Positions 8,328-16,915 of a stretch of 64,000 nucleotides of DNA are shown piece by piece; position 1 is the stretch's first letter; each line of letters begins with the position of its first letter. The DNA is taken from positions 1-64,000 of the forward strand of contig JAZUJY010000280.1 of the NCBI GenBank assembly GCA_045643005.1, in the 5' to 3' direction. The translations under genes were made by a program, and so were the position numbers. This DNA comes from HUN007 sp045643005 (GTDB lineage: Bacteria; Bacillota; Clostridia; Oscillospirales; Ruminococcaceae). Below the pieces are notes generated by a model, which saw nothing but the letters and a program-made list of their open reading frames with translations, ran no database searches and was not told where the DNA came from.

Positions 8328-8344
8328 CAACACAGAGCTTTGAA
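8319..8344 (+). repeat. Dispersed motif with CACAGAGCTTTGAA, copy A
   Basis: 26 bases identical to 26422-26447, beginning AAGATATAACAA and ending CACAGAGCTTTGAA. The first 9 bases are the 3' end of the upstream gene. Shorter copies occur on the minus strand at 42032-42048 and 40866-40894. Confidence 0.7.
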
Positions 8345-8490
8345 ATCAATGAAAACACGCTGGTTTTGAGTGTTCTAAAAACTATATTTTAAGCAAAAAA
8401 AACTGTAAAACTATTGAATTTTTGAGGAAAATGACGATTAATATTATAGAAGCCTTTTTATACTTTTACTAAATTCAGGGGTGATCATCA

Positions 8491-10287
8491 ATGAATGTAA
8501 ATTCAACTTCTTCAAGTGATAATTCATATACCAATGAAGCCTACAGCAACAAGGGCGTTTCAGGTCTTGCATCAGGAATGGATACCGAGGGGCTTGTTAA
8601 GGCAATGCTTGCACCGACACAAAGCAAAATTGACAAGCAGGAAAATCTGATCAAAGTAACGGAAATGAGACAGGAAGAATACAGAAGTGTTATTACTCAG
8701 ATCAATGATTTCAGTGATAAATATCTGTCGGCAGCCGGGGAAAAGTCGCTGGCTCTTTCTTCAAATTTCAAGGCATTCAATACAACATCGTCATCATCTG
8801 CAGTTAAAGTATCTTCAACATCTGAGGCTGTTCCGGGCAACTTTGAAATAGAAGTAAAACAGCTTGCAACGGCGGCAAAATGTACATCTTCCGGAACACT
8901 CAGCGGACTTAAGGATATTACCTTTACTTTCCCGCCTGCAGCTGACGGAGCAGATGACAGTTTCCCGAAAGAACTGACGATAAATCACAACGGTGTGAAT
9001 GGAAAAATAACGATAGAAGCAGATGAAACAAGAGATTCAATAAATGAAAAGCTCTATGATGCATTCGGAGCAGGAATAAGTATCGGAGAAGACGGAAAGG
9101 TCAATGCTGGGACAGGATTTACTGTTTCATTCTCAGGAGATGCTCTGAAGTCACTGACAGGATCGGATGACAGCAAGGTTTCAAATCGTTTTACAATGTC
9201 AGATAAACTTTCAGATATTTTCGGGGATGGAACAGACAGTGATACGGTCAGCTTTACTCTCAACGGAAAAGAGTTTACATTCGGTGCGGATGATACTCTT
9301 TCAACCATGATAAATACTGTAAACAAAAGCTCCGCAGGCGTTTCAATGGTTTACAATTCGTTAAATGACAAAATCACACTTCAGGCTCAGAATGTCGGTG
9401 AAAATTCCGTTATTGAATTCCATACTGATAACGCCAAGCTGAAAGCACTGTTTGGCGGAACAGATATCTCCGAAAAAGGAACAGACGCAATAGTAAATAT
9501 AGACGGAGAAGATATCCAGTACGGTGATAATAATCTGAAATACAACGGTGTGGATCTGACGCTGAAAAGTGTTACGAACGGTTCTGTTACAATAGAAACA
9601 TCACAGGATACGGAAAAAGCTCTTGACACAATAGTCAGCTTCGTAGAAGACTATAATAAGCTCATAGAATCTCTGAACAAAAAGACTCATGAAAAGGAAG
9701 AGTACAAAAAATACGCACCTTTGACAAAAGCTCAGGAAAAAGAGATGACCGATGATGAGATCGAAAAATGGAATAAAAAATCCAAAACAGGTCTTCTCGG
9801 AAATGACAGTGACATAGAAGATTATCTTCTTGATATGAGAAAAGTATTGTTCAGTACTGAAGCGGGAGGAAAATTCCTTTCAGATATCGGAATCGAAGCA
9901 AGTTCAGACTGGAAAGATTACGGAAAGCTTATAATAGACAAAGATAAACTGACAGAAGCTGTGAGCAAAGATATAGATACAGTTAAAGAACTGTTTGCCG
10001 GAAGCGGAAAAGTTGTAGACAAGCTCAAGGAAGCATGCCAAAAAACTGCAAATACTTCTTCAGCATCACCCGGTAAACTTGTTACCATTGCAGGTATTGC
10101 AGGAAAACCGAGTGAAAAGACAAGTACTATGTATAAAAATATACAGAATTATCAGAACCAGATCGAAACGTTAAAGGCACAGTATGACAGACAGAAAACA
10201 AGATACTGGAAACAGTTCAACGCTATGGAAGAAGCTCTTTCAAAAATGAATTCCACAGCAAACTGGCTTGGCGGAATGATGATGTGA
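8491..10287 (+). CDS. fliD: Flagellar filament cap protein FliD
   Basis: 598 residues. The N-terminal domain (GVSGLASGMDTEGLVKAMLA, then KIDKQENLIKV) and the C-terminal coiled-coil domain ending in YWKQFNAMEEALSKMNSTAN with W and GG are diagnostic. The central region is beta-rich and exposed. FliD caps the growing filament and helps fold flagellin. A GGGGTGA ribosome binding site lies nine bases before the ATG. The 163-base leader contains the end of the dispersed repeat and a GACGATTA sequence like the putative sigma-28 site of flgM, too uncertain to annotate. fliS follows after 48 bases. Confidence 0.95.
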   Translation: MNVNSTSSSDNSYTNEAYSNKGVSGLASGMDTEGLVKAMLAPTQSKIDKQENLIKVTEMRQEEYRSVITQINDFSDKYLSAAGEKSLALSSNFKAFNTTSSSSAVKVSSTSEAVPGNFEIEVKQLATAAKCTSSGTLSGLKDITFTFPPAADGADDSFPKELTINHNGVNGKITIEADETRDSINEKLYDAFGAGISIGEDGKVNAGTGFTVSFSGDALKSLTGSDDSKVSNRFTMSDKLSDIFGDGTDSDTVSFTLNGKEFTFGADDTLSTMINTVNKSSAGVSMVYNSLNDKITLQAQNVGENSVIEFHTDNAKLKALFGGTDISEKGTDAIVNIDGEDIQYGDNNLKYNGVDLTLKSVTNGSVTIETSQDTEKALDTIVSFVEDYNKLIESLNKKTHEKEEYKKYAPLTKAQEKEMTDDEIEKWNKKSKTGLLGNDSDIEDYLLDMRKVLFSTEAGGKFLSDIGIEASSDWKDYGKLIIDKDKLTEAVSKDIDTVKELFAGSGKVVDKLKEACQKTANTSSASPGKLVTIAGIAGKPSEKTSTMYKNIQNYQNQIETLKAQYDRQKTRYWKQFNAMEEALSKMNSTANWLGGMMM

Positions 10288-10335
10288 TGATGAAAAACAC
10301 TTTATATTATATATTAATCGAAAGGAGAAGATAAG

Positions 10336-10716
10336 ATGGCATCTTCAAATCCTTATCAGAATTATAAAGAACAGTCAATAATGACAATGACTTCAGGGGA
10401 ACTTTTACTCGTTCTGTATGACGAATGCATAAAATCGTTAAACTTTGCAGTTTACTATATTGACGAGGAAAATAAACCTGAGGAATGCGAAAAGCTGATA
10501 AAGAAGACTCAGAGAATAATTCATTACCTTGATGGAATTCTCGATTACAAATATGAGATCTCAACAAATCTTCATATGCTGTATGATTACTTTATCAGGA
10601 CTCTCGTAAAAGCAAATGTAAGAAAGAAAAGTGAAGTACTCAAGCCTTTGATCCCGATGATCGAAGAACTAAGGAATGCATTTGCACAGGCTGATAAAAA
10701 TATTCGAATTAAATAA
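10336..10716 (+). CDS. fliS: Flagellin-specific chaperone FliS
   Basis: 126 residues. The N-terminus has the FliS signature NPYQNYKEQSIMTMTSGELL followed by LVLYDECIKSL. FliS binds the C-terminus of flagellin and prevents cytoplasmic polymerisation. The fliD-fliS order is standard. No flagellin gene follows in this window. AAAGGAG lies upstream of the ATG. Confidence 0.95.
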   Translation: MASSNPYQNYKEQSIMTMTSGELLLVLYDECIKSLNFAVYYIDEENKPEECEKLIKKTQRIIHYLDGILDYKYEISTNLHMLYDYFIRTLVKANVRKKSEVLKPLIPMIEELRNAFAQADKNIRIK

Positions 10717-10730
10717 TACTTGATTTTTAT

Positions 10731-10775
10731 AGCTTTCATATCATATTTTATTATGGTATGAAAGCTGTATTTTTA
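10731..10775 (+). terminator. Terminator after fliS
   Basis: Ten-base arms AGCTTTCATA (10731-10740) and TATGAAAGCT (10757-10766), then GTATTTTTATG. It ends the flagellar operon. Confidence 0.8.
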
Positions 10776-10945
10776 TGCAGTAAATAATATATATGCTGTT
10801 TTATGCGTGGTTTGGTTCCTGAATGATGATCCACTTACGTTCTGACTGTTTGGTCAACGATTCTGCGAATCGCCTCTGCTTGTTAAAAGCAGAGCATATT
10901 TTAATATGGTATTACAGCTATATTTTTATGCACTAAATGATATAA
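10742..10945 (+). repeat. Imperfect 51-bp direct repeat flanking the second double-hairpin element
   Basis: Copies at 10742-10792 and 10895-10945 share CATATTTTA..TATGGTAT, AGCT and TATTTTTATGCA with a few substitutions. The 102 bases between them end with the 38-bp double-hairpin element. The first copy includes the 3' arm of the fliS terminator. Confidence 0.65.
10858..10895 (+). repeat. Double-hairpin intergenic repeat, copy 2
   Basis: Identical to bases 1-38 except for one substitution in the 3-base centre of the first hairpin. Arms CGATTC/GAATCG, then CTCTGCTT/AAGCAGAG. There is no U-tract, so it is not a standard terminator. Confidence 0.8.
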
Positions 10946-11088
10946 AAAAGTCGTCTGATCGGGGAGTCAGTCAGAAAAATGAACATTTACAGAAGAAAAA
11001 GACTTTGTATTGCCATAAACTGTTTATTGTGTACAATATTATAAATGTTTGTTGGTAAATATTTTGTGTAGATTTTTTTTTTGTATTA

Positions 11089-11097
11089 TGATATAAT
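11089..11097 (+). promoter_or_regulatory. Extended -10 promoter of hydCBA
   Basis: TGATATAAT fits the extended -10 form TGnTATAAT. No good -35 box is present (a run of T lies there). Confidence 0.5.
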
Positions 11098-11271
11098 TTT
11101 ATCGTATGGTGTGTATGCGAATGATTTTTTTGTTCGTAACTACGGAAAAAATGTCAATTTTCATGCTTTTTTCTATTACTGTTACGTGTGAAAAGTTTGA
11201 CTAACATCATCTGTCCGAAAGCAGAAAGACTGCTTAATGAAAAACAAAATTTTTCAAGGAGGTTCAATTTA

Positions 11272-11769
11272 ATGAGTTCAAAAATATCAACAGTTCCATT
11301 TAAAGGAACTGCAGAACAGAAAGCAGAACTCTTAGAAGTAATTGCTGCTAAAAAAGGTGAAAAGGGCGCTTTAATGCCTGTAATGCAGAAGGCACAGGAA
11401 ATATACGGATATCTCCCGATCGAAGTTCAGACAATGATCTCTGATGAAATGGGTATTCCGCTTGAAGAAGTATACGGTGTTGCAACCTTCTACGCTCAGT
11501 TCTCACTCTTCCCGAAGGGAAAATATGAGATCTCAGTATGTCTTGGAACAGCATGTTACGTTAAAGGCTCAGGAGATGTATTTGAAAAGCTTCAGGAAAA
11601 ACTCGGAATCAAAGCCGGAGAATGTACACCTGACGGTAAGTTTTCACTTACAGCATGCCGCTGCATAGGTGCATGTGGTCTTGCTCCTGTTCTTACAGTA
11701 AACGAAGATGTATACGGACGTCTTACAGTTGATGAAATAGACGAAATACTTAACAAATACAAAGATTAA
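11272..11769 (+). CDS. hydC: [FeFe] hydrogenase subunit gamma, NuoE-like HydC
   Basis: 165 residues from the ATG at 11272, which has AAGGAGG eight bases upstream. An in-frame GTG at 11188 is rejected. It is a NuoE-type thioredoxin-fold protein with four [2Fe-2S] ligand cysteines in CLGTACYVKG and ACRCIGACG. Residues VYGVATFYAQFSLFP are typical of the family. It belongs to the trimeric NADH- and ferredoxin-dependent hydrogenase, passing electrons between the flavin subunit HydB and HydA. hydC, hydB and hydA are contiguous. The genes use more CGT and CTC codons than their neighbours, as expected for strongly expressed genes. Confidence 0.93.
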   Translation: MSSKISTVPFKGTAEQKAELLEVIAAKKGEKGALMPVMQKAQEIYGYLPIEVQTMISDEMGIPLEEVYGVATFYAQFSLFPKGKYEISVCLGTACYVKGSGDVFEKLQEKLGIKAGECTPDGKFSLTACRCIGACGLAPVLTVNEDVYGRLTVDEIDEILNKYKD

Positions 11770-11798
11770 GTTCTGAATATACGAGGAGGAAAGGCTAT

Positions 11799-13700
11799 AT
11801 GAAAACTACTCTTGAGGAATTAAGAGCAATAAAAGAAAGAGTGCAGAAGGACGTAAACCTTCGTGTTGACAGCACAAAGGCTGACAGCAAGTTCGAAAAG
11901 CACGTACTTATCTGCGGCGGTACAGGCTGTACTTCATCAGGCAGTCAGGAAATTGAAAAAACACTCAGAAGTGAAATAGAAAAGAACGGACTTTCAGAAA
12001 AAGTTGAAGTTATCAAGACAGGTTGTTTTGGTCTTTGTGCTTTAGGTCCGATCGTGATCGTATATCCGGAAGGAAGCTTCTACTCAATGGTAAAAGCTGA
12101 ATACATTCCGGAGATCGTTTCTGAACACCTTGTAAAAGGAAATGTAGTTAAGAAATATCTCTATCAGGAAACTGTTGAAAATGACACCATCAAGTCACTT
12201 AAGGAAACACAGTTCTACAAGAAGCAGCATCGTGTTGCTCTCAGAAACTGCGGTGTTATCAGCCCTGAAAACATTGAAGAATACATCGGAAGAGACGGTT
12301 ACTCAGCTCTTGCCAAGGCTCTTACAGAGATGGATCGTGATGCTGTTATCCAGACTATCCTCGATTCCGGTCTCCGCGGAAGAGGCGGCGGCGGATTCCC
12401 GACAGGACGTAAATGGAAACTTGCCAAGGAACTCGTTAAGGAAGGTCAGAAGTATGTTTGCTGTAATGCCGACGAAGGTGACCCGGGTGCATTTATGGAC
12501 CGTTCAGTTCTTGAAGGTGACCCGCACGTAGTTCTCGAAGCTATGGCAATTGCAGGTTATGCAATCGGTGCTGATCAGGGTTATATCTACGTTCGTGCTG
12601 AATACCCGATCGCTGTTGAACGTCTTAACATTGCTATCAAGCAGGCTCGTGAATACGGTCTCTTAGGCAAGGATATCTTCGGAACAGGCTTCAACTTTGA
12701 CATTGACCTCAGACTCGGTGCAGGTGCATTCGTTTGTGGTGAAGAAACAGCTCTTATGACTTCTATCGAAGGTCACAGAGGTGAACCAAGACCACGTCCT
12801 CCGTTCCCTGCTGAAAAAGGTCTTTTCCAGAAACCAACAATTCTCAATAACGTTGAAACATATGCAAACATTCCTCAGATCATCTTAAACGGTGCAGAAT
12901 GGTTTGCTTCAATGGGTACAGAAAAATCAAAGGGTACAAAGGTATTCGCTCTCGGCGGTAAGATCCACAACACAGGTCTTGTTGAAGTTCCTATGGGAAC
13001 AACACTTCGTGAAGTTGTTGAAGAAATCGGCGGCGGTATTCCTAACGGCAAGAAATTCAAGGCTGCTCAGACAGGTGGTCCTTCTGGCGGATGTATCCCT
13101 GCTGAACACTTTGATGTTCCGATCGACTATGATAACCTCATCGCTATCGGCTCAATGATGGGTTCAGGCGGACTTATCGTTATGGACGAAGACAACTGTA
13201 TGGTTGATATCGCTAAGTTCTTCCTTGAATTCACAGTTGATGAATCATGCGGTAAATGTACACCATGCCGTATCGGTACAAAGCGTATGTATGAGATCCT
13301 TGACAAGATCACAAAGGGTCAGGGAACACTTGAAGACCTCGACAGACTCGAAGAACTCAGTGCTTATATCAAGTCTAACGCTCTCTGCGGTCTCGGACAG
13401 ACAGCTCCAAACCCTGTTCTCTCAACACTTCGTTACTTCAGACATGAATATGAAGCACACGTTGTTGACAAAAAATGTCCTGCAGGCGTATGTAAAGACC
13501 TTCTCCATTTTGAAATCAACAAGGATAAGTGCGTAGGCTGCGGTCTCTGTGCTAAACAGTGTCCTGCATCTGCAATATCAAGAACAGATTACATTGCTCC
13601 GGGCAAGAAGCTTGCTGCAATGGCAATTGACACAACAAAGTGCGTTAAGTGCGGTGCTTGTATTGCTTCATGTAAGCTCAAGGCAATTGAAAAGAAATAA
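11799..13700 (+). CDS. hydB: [FeFe] hydrogenase subunit beta, NuoF-like HydB
   Basis: 633 residues in the HydB arrangement. The N-terminal thioredoxin-like [2Fe-2S] domain has CGGTGCTSSGS and GCFGLC. The NuoF core has the NADH/FMN motifs GLRGRGGGGFPTGRKW and NADEGDPGAFMDRS, then GAGAFVCGEETAL, an SLBB region, and the N3-type cluster SCGKCTPCRIGT. The C-terminus has two [4Fe-4S] motifs, CVGCGLCAKQCP and CVKCGACIASCK. HydB binds NAD(H) and FMN and is the presumed site of electron bifurcation between NADH and ferredoxin. GAGGAGG lies upstream of the ATG. Confidence 0.95.
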   Translation: MKTTLEELRAIKERVQKDVNLRVDSTKADSKFEKHVLICGGTGCTSSGSQEIEKTLRSEIEKNGLSEKVEVIKTGCFGLCALGPIVIVYPEGSFYSMVKAEYIPEIVSEHLVKGNVVKKYLYQETVENDTIKSLKETQFYKKQHRVALRNCGVISPENIEEYIGRDGYSALAKALTEMDRDAVIQTILDSGLRGRGGGGFPTGRKWKLAKELVKEGQKYVCCNADEGDPGAFMDRSVLEGDPHVVLEAMAIAGYAIGADQGYIYVRAEYPIAVERLNIAIKQAREYGLLGKDIFGTGFNFDIDLRLGAGAFVCGEETALMTSIEGHRGEPRPRPPFPAEKGLFQKPTILNNVETYANIPQIILNGAEWFASMGTEKSKGTKVFALGGKIHNTGLVEVPMGTTLREVVEEIGGGIPNGKKFKAAQTGGPSGGCIPAEHFDVPIDYDNLIAIGSMMGSGGLIVMDEDNCMVDIAKFFLEFTVDESCGKCTPCRIGTKRMYEILDKITKGQGTLEDLDRLEELSAYIKSNALCGLGQTAPNPVLSTLRYFRHEYEAHVVDKKCPAGVCKDLLHFEINKDKCVGCGLCAKQCPASAISRTDYIAPGKKLAAMAIDTTKCVKCGACIASCKLKAIEKK

Positions 13701-13714
13701 TGGAGGAAGCATAG

Positions 13715-15463
13715 ATGGAAAACGTAAATCTTAAAATTAATGGTATAGATGTTACTGTACCTGCAGGTACAACTATTCTTGAAGCTGCTCATATGGCTAA
13801 TATCGAAATCCCTACTCTCTGCTTCTTGAAAGATATCAACGAGATCGGTGCTTGCCGTATGTGCGTTGTTGAAGTTAAGGGCGCAAGAAGCCTCTGTGCA
13901 GCATGTGTATATCCTGTTTCAGAAGGTATGGAAGTATTTACAAATACTCCTAAGGTTCTTGATTCAAGAAAGAAAACTCTTCAGCTCATCCTTTCTACAC
14001 ATGAAAGAAAATGTCTCTCATGCGTAAGAAGCGGTAACTGTGAACTTCAGAAGCTTGCTCGTGACCTCGGTGTTGAGGATGAAGGATATTTTGACGGTGT
14101 TAAAAACAACTATGAGATCGACAACAGTGCAGCTCATATGTACCGTGACAATAACAAATGTATCCTTTGCAGACGCTGTACAGCAGTTTGCTCAAAGGTA
14201 CAGGGCATCGGCGTAATCGGTGCAAATGAACGTGGTTTCGCTACAGAGATCACAAGCGCATTTGAACTCGGTCTTGGTGAAACAAGCTGTGTATCATGCG
14301 GTCAGTGTATTGCAGTATGTCCTACAGGCGCTATCTCAGAAAAGGATAACACAGATGAAGTATTTGCAGCAATTGCAGATCCTGAAAAGTATGTTGTTGT
14401 TCAGACAGCTCCTGCTGTAAGAGCAGCTCTTGGTGAAGAATTCGGTCTTCCTATCGGAACAGGTGTTCAGGGCAAAATGGTTACAGCTCTCAAGACACTT
14501 GGTTTTGACAAGGTATTTGATACAGACTTCGCTGCTGACCTTACAATCATGGAAGAAGCTACTGAATTACTTGACAGACTTAAGAACGGCGGTAAGCTCC
14601 CGCTTATCACTTCATGTTCACCTGGCTGGATCAAGTACTGTGAACACTACTTCCCTGATATGACAGAAAACCTTTCAAGCTGCAAGTCACCACAGCAGAT
14701 GTTTGGTGCAATCACAAAAACTTACTTCGCTCAGAAGATGGGTATAGATCCAAAGAACATTGTTATGGTAAGTGTAATGCCATGTACAGCTAAGAAATTT
14801 GAAATCGGTCGTGACGATCAGAATGCAGCAGGTGTTCCTGATGTAGATATCGCTCTTACAACAAGAGAACTTGCAAGAATGATCAAGAAGGCTGGAATCA
14901 ACTTCTTAGGTCTTGCTGACGGTCAGTTTGATGATCCGCTTGGTGAATCAACAGGTGCTGCAGTTATCTTCGGTGCTACAGGCGGTGTTATGGAAGCTGC
15001 CCTCAGAACAGCAGTTGCTACTGTTACAGGCAAGGCTCCTGCATCAGTTGACTTCAAGGAAGTTCGTGGCGTTGAAGGAATCAAGGAAGCTACATACGAT
15101 GTTGCAGGCACAACTCTTAAGGTTGCAGTTGCAAGCGGTCTCGGCAATGCAAAAGAACTTCTTAACAAGGTTAAGAACGGTGAAGCTGATTACCAGTTCA
15201 TCGAAATCATGGGATGTCCTGGCGGCTGCGTAAACGGCGGCGGACAGCCACAGCAGCCTGCAGTAGTTAGAAACTTCCAGGATCTCAGAGCTCTCAGAGC
15301 TAAGGCTCTTTATGATTATGATGCAAACAGCACAGTAAGAATGTCACATGAAAATGCATCAGTAAAGAAGCTTTATGATGAATTCCTTGAAAAACCTGGC
15401 AGCCATAAGGCTCATGAAATTTTACATACTACATATGTAAAGAGAACTATCAACAAGCACTGA
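13715..15463 (+). CDS. hydA: [FeFe] hydrogenase catalytic subunit HydA
   Basis: 582 residues. The N-terminal ferredoxin-like [2Fe-2S] domain has CRMCVVEV and CAACVYP. A His-Cys [4Fe-4S] motif (HERKCLSCVRSGNC) follows, then two [4Fe-4S] motifs (CILCRRCTAVC, CVSCGQCIAVCP). The H-cluster domain has TSCSPGW, MPCTAKKFE and EIMGCPGGCVNGGGQP. It makes or consumes H2. With HydB and HydC it forms the trimeric enzyme that couples NADH and reduced ferredoxin oxidation to H2 formation during fermentation. The first loop has Ser after the Cys, a common variant. GGAGG lies upstream; a strong terminator follows. Confidence 0.95.
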   Translation: MENVNLKINGIDVTVPAGTTILEAAHMANIEIPTLCFLKDINEIGACRMCVVEVKGARSLCAACVYPVSEGMEVFTNTPKVLDSRKKTLQLILSTHERKCLSCVRSGNCELQKLARDLGVEDEGYFDGVKNNYEIDNSAAHMYRDNNKCILCRRCTAVCSKVQGIGVIGANERGFATEITSAFELGLGETSCVSCGQCIAVCPTGAISEKDNTDEVFAAIADPEKYVVVQTAPAVRAALGEEFGLPIGTGVQGKMVTALKTLGFDKVFDTDFAADLTIMEEATELLDRLKNGGKLPLITSCSPGWIKYCEHYFPDMTENLSSCKSPQQMFGAITKTYFAQKMGIDPKNIVMVSVMPCTAKKFEIGRDDQNAAGVPDVDIALTTRELARMIKKAGINFLGLADGQFDDPLGESTGAAVIFGATGGVMEAALRTAVATVTGKAPASVDFKEVRGVEGIKEATYDVAGTTLKVAVASGLGNAKELLNKVKNGEADYQFIEIMGCPGGCVNGGGQPQQPAVVRNFQDLRALRAKALYDYDANSTVRMSHENASVKKLYDEFLEKPGSHKAHEILHTTYVKRTINKH

Positions 15464-15492
15464 TAACTAAACAGATCATTTAGTTTTTTAAT

Positions 15493-15525
15493 AAAAGCCG
15501 CCTTGTTTTTAAGGCGGCTTTTAAA
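15493..15525 (+). terminator. Terminator of hydCBA
   Basis: AAAAGCCGCCTT pairs with AAGGCGGCTTTT across a six-base loop. The 3' arm itself ends in T. Confidence 0.9.
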
Positions 15526-15549
15526 CATTTGAAAAAAGGAGAGATTTGA

Positions 15550-15987
15550 ATGGAATTTAAAACGCTTCAGAAAGATATGATCGCTGCGATGAAGGCTAAG
15601 GAAAAAGAAAAAAAGGAAGTTATTTCAGGACTTATTGCTGCAGTAAAAAAAGTTGCTATAGATAACGGTGTAAGAGAAGATATTCCTGATGATATGGTCG
15701 ACAAGGTAATATTAAAGGAACTGAAATCTGCAAAGGAACAGCTCGATACATGTCCTGACAGTCGTCCGGAGCTTAAGCAGGAGTATCAGTTCAAGGTAGA
15801 TGTTATTACAGAATATGCGCCTTCACTTATGGGTGAGGATGAAATAAGATCTTATATAACAGAAAAATGTGCTGACCTTATTGCTTCGAAAAACAAAGGA
15901 ATGATCATGAAAACCGTGATGGCTGAATTAAACGGAAAAGCTGACGGAAAAGTGATAAGCGGAATAGTTAATGAACTTTGTAAATAA
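15550..15987 (+). CDS. yqeY: GatB/YqeY domain protein
   Basis: 145 residues, normal for YqeY. It opens with a short helix (LQKDMIAAMKAKEKEKKEVI) and has EYAPSLMGEDEI in the middle and KGMIMKTVMAELNGKADGKV near the end, all family landmarks. The fold matches the tail domain of the tRNA amidotransferase subunit GatB, and a role in tRNA binding has been suggested but not settled. It has a good GGAG ribosome binding site and is probably a single-gene unit between two stem-loops. Confidence 0.9.
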   Translation: MEFKTLQKDMIAAMKAKEKEKKEVISGLIAAVKKVAIDNGVREDIPDDMVDKVILKELKSAKEQLDTCPDSRPELKQEYQFKVDVITEYAPSLMGEDEIRSYITEKCADLIASKNKGMIMKTVMAELNGKADGKVISGIVNELCK

Positions 15988-15994
15988 ATAAAAT

Positions 15995-16036
15995 ATCCGG
16001 ATGTATCTGTATGATCAAATATTGATATATCCGGAT
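15995..16036 (+). terminator. Stem-loop after yqeY
   Basis: ATCCGGATGTATC pairs with GATATATCCGGAT with one G-U pair. Only a short T run follows (CTTTGTT), so it is a moderate terminator. Confidence 0.55.
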
Positions 16037-16070
16037 CTTTGTTAGCATATAGGTTAAAAATTTATCAGAG

Positions 16071-16099
16071 TTGATAAAAAAGTCAAAATATGATAAAAT
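16071..16099 (+). promoter_or_regulatory. Promoter of the 16151-19882 operon
   Basis: TTGATA, 17 bases, TAAAAT, with TGA before the -10 box. Confidence 0.6.
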
Positions 16100-16150
16100 A
16101 TAAATAAATATAAAAATGTATATTCCGCAAATAAAGAAAGGACGTGAATT

Positions 16151-16915
16151 GTGAGCAAATTTGTTTTTTCCGGAAACAAAACGATCCTCGGCAGAATAAC
16201 AGATATCATAGTTGATAAAAAACAAGGCTCCAGAAATATCAGGCATAACAACAAAACATATTTTGTCAGTCTTGGATATTTTGAAAAAGAGCCTGCTGAA
16301 AACAAGCATACAGTTTATATTATCGGAGATACATTAGCTAAAGAGCGGTTTAAAGGGAAAGTTATCTGCATTTTAAAAAGGAAAGATGACGGAGAGCTCT
16401 TGTTTGTAGCAAGTGAATTAAAAAATGAATATTTTGGACCTGAAATAAAAAAATGTCTTGGCTTTTTTGAAAAAAAACATGAATCTGATTATGAATTTCT
16501 CATGGAGGAATACTGTCAGATGATCATGTTCAAATATGTAAACGGTGAGAGAAAATATCTTCTTATCGAAAATATTCAGACCGGACGTACATGTTTTCCT
16601 TCAATAAGCATGTCTTTTGAAAAAACGGAAAAAGATACGGCATTATCAGCTGCAGAAAGGCTTACATGTCTGACGGGAGAAGTAATTGAAAATTTCAGAA
16701 CAGAATACAGATATTATTCGGATTCAGGAAAGTTAAAAAAGACAGTAAGTTTTCTGTCTGAATATAAAAAAAGTCTGACCGAGCGAACACTTGACGAGGT
16801 CGACAGCTGCTTTTCACTAAATTTCATGGAAGCTGTAAAGGCGCTTGATGACCCGCAGGATATAATAGCTTTAATGGAGGCAAATGATTTTTATGACAGG
16901 AAAACAAAAGGCTGA
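16151..16915 (+). CDS. Fusion of inorganic-pyrophosphatase-like and Nudix-like domains, both degenerate
   Basis: 254 residues from a GTG with AAAGGACG upstream. Residues 8-112 follow the small clostridial pyrophosphatase-like pattern: GRITDIIVDKKQGS where family I has a DRPxGS-type motif, YFVSLGYF for YPVNYGYV, and VICILKRKDDGELLFVAS for the VIAIIHRxDD strand. Residues 122-245 follow a Nudix fold of the diadenosine-tetraphosphatase kind (KYLLIEN, then a helix, then a C-terminal helix). The Nudix box GX5EX7REUXEEXGU is broken at 152-177: the RE and EE pairs are absent, leaving ERLTCLTGE. It overlaps nth by 23 bases. It may bind rather than hydrolyse a nucleotide. Assignment is by pattern only. 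Confidence 0.55.
   Translation: MSKFVFSGNKTILGRITDIIVDKKQGSRNIRHNNKTYFVSLGYFEKEPAENKHTVYIIGDTLAKERFKGKVICILKRKDDGELLFVASELKNEYFGPEIKKCLGFFEKKHESDYEFLMEEYCQMIMFKYVNGERKYLLIENIQTGRTCFPSISMSFEKTEKDTALSAAERLTCLTGEVIENFRTEYRYYSDSGKLKKTVSFLSEYKKSLTERTLDEVDSCFSLNFMEAVKALDDPQDIIALMEANDFYDRKTKG

Larger units (their letters stand above)
10717..11271. other. Gene-free region between fliS and hydC
   Basis: It holds the fliS terminator, the direct repeat with the second double-hairpin element, and an extended -10 promoter at 11089-11097 that gives a leader of about 165 bases before hydC. No open reading frame with a ribosome binding site was seen other than an unconserved extension of hydC. No known riboswitch was recognised. 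Confidence 0.6.

Noticed and set aside
11188..11271. N-terminal extension of HydC from a GTG
   Set aside because: The extension is unlike the family and the ATG at 11272 has AAGGAGG at ideal spacing.
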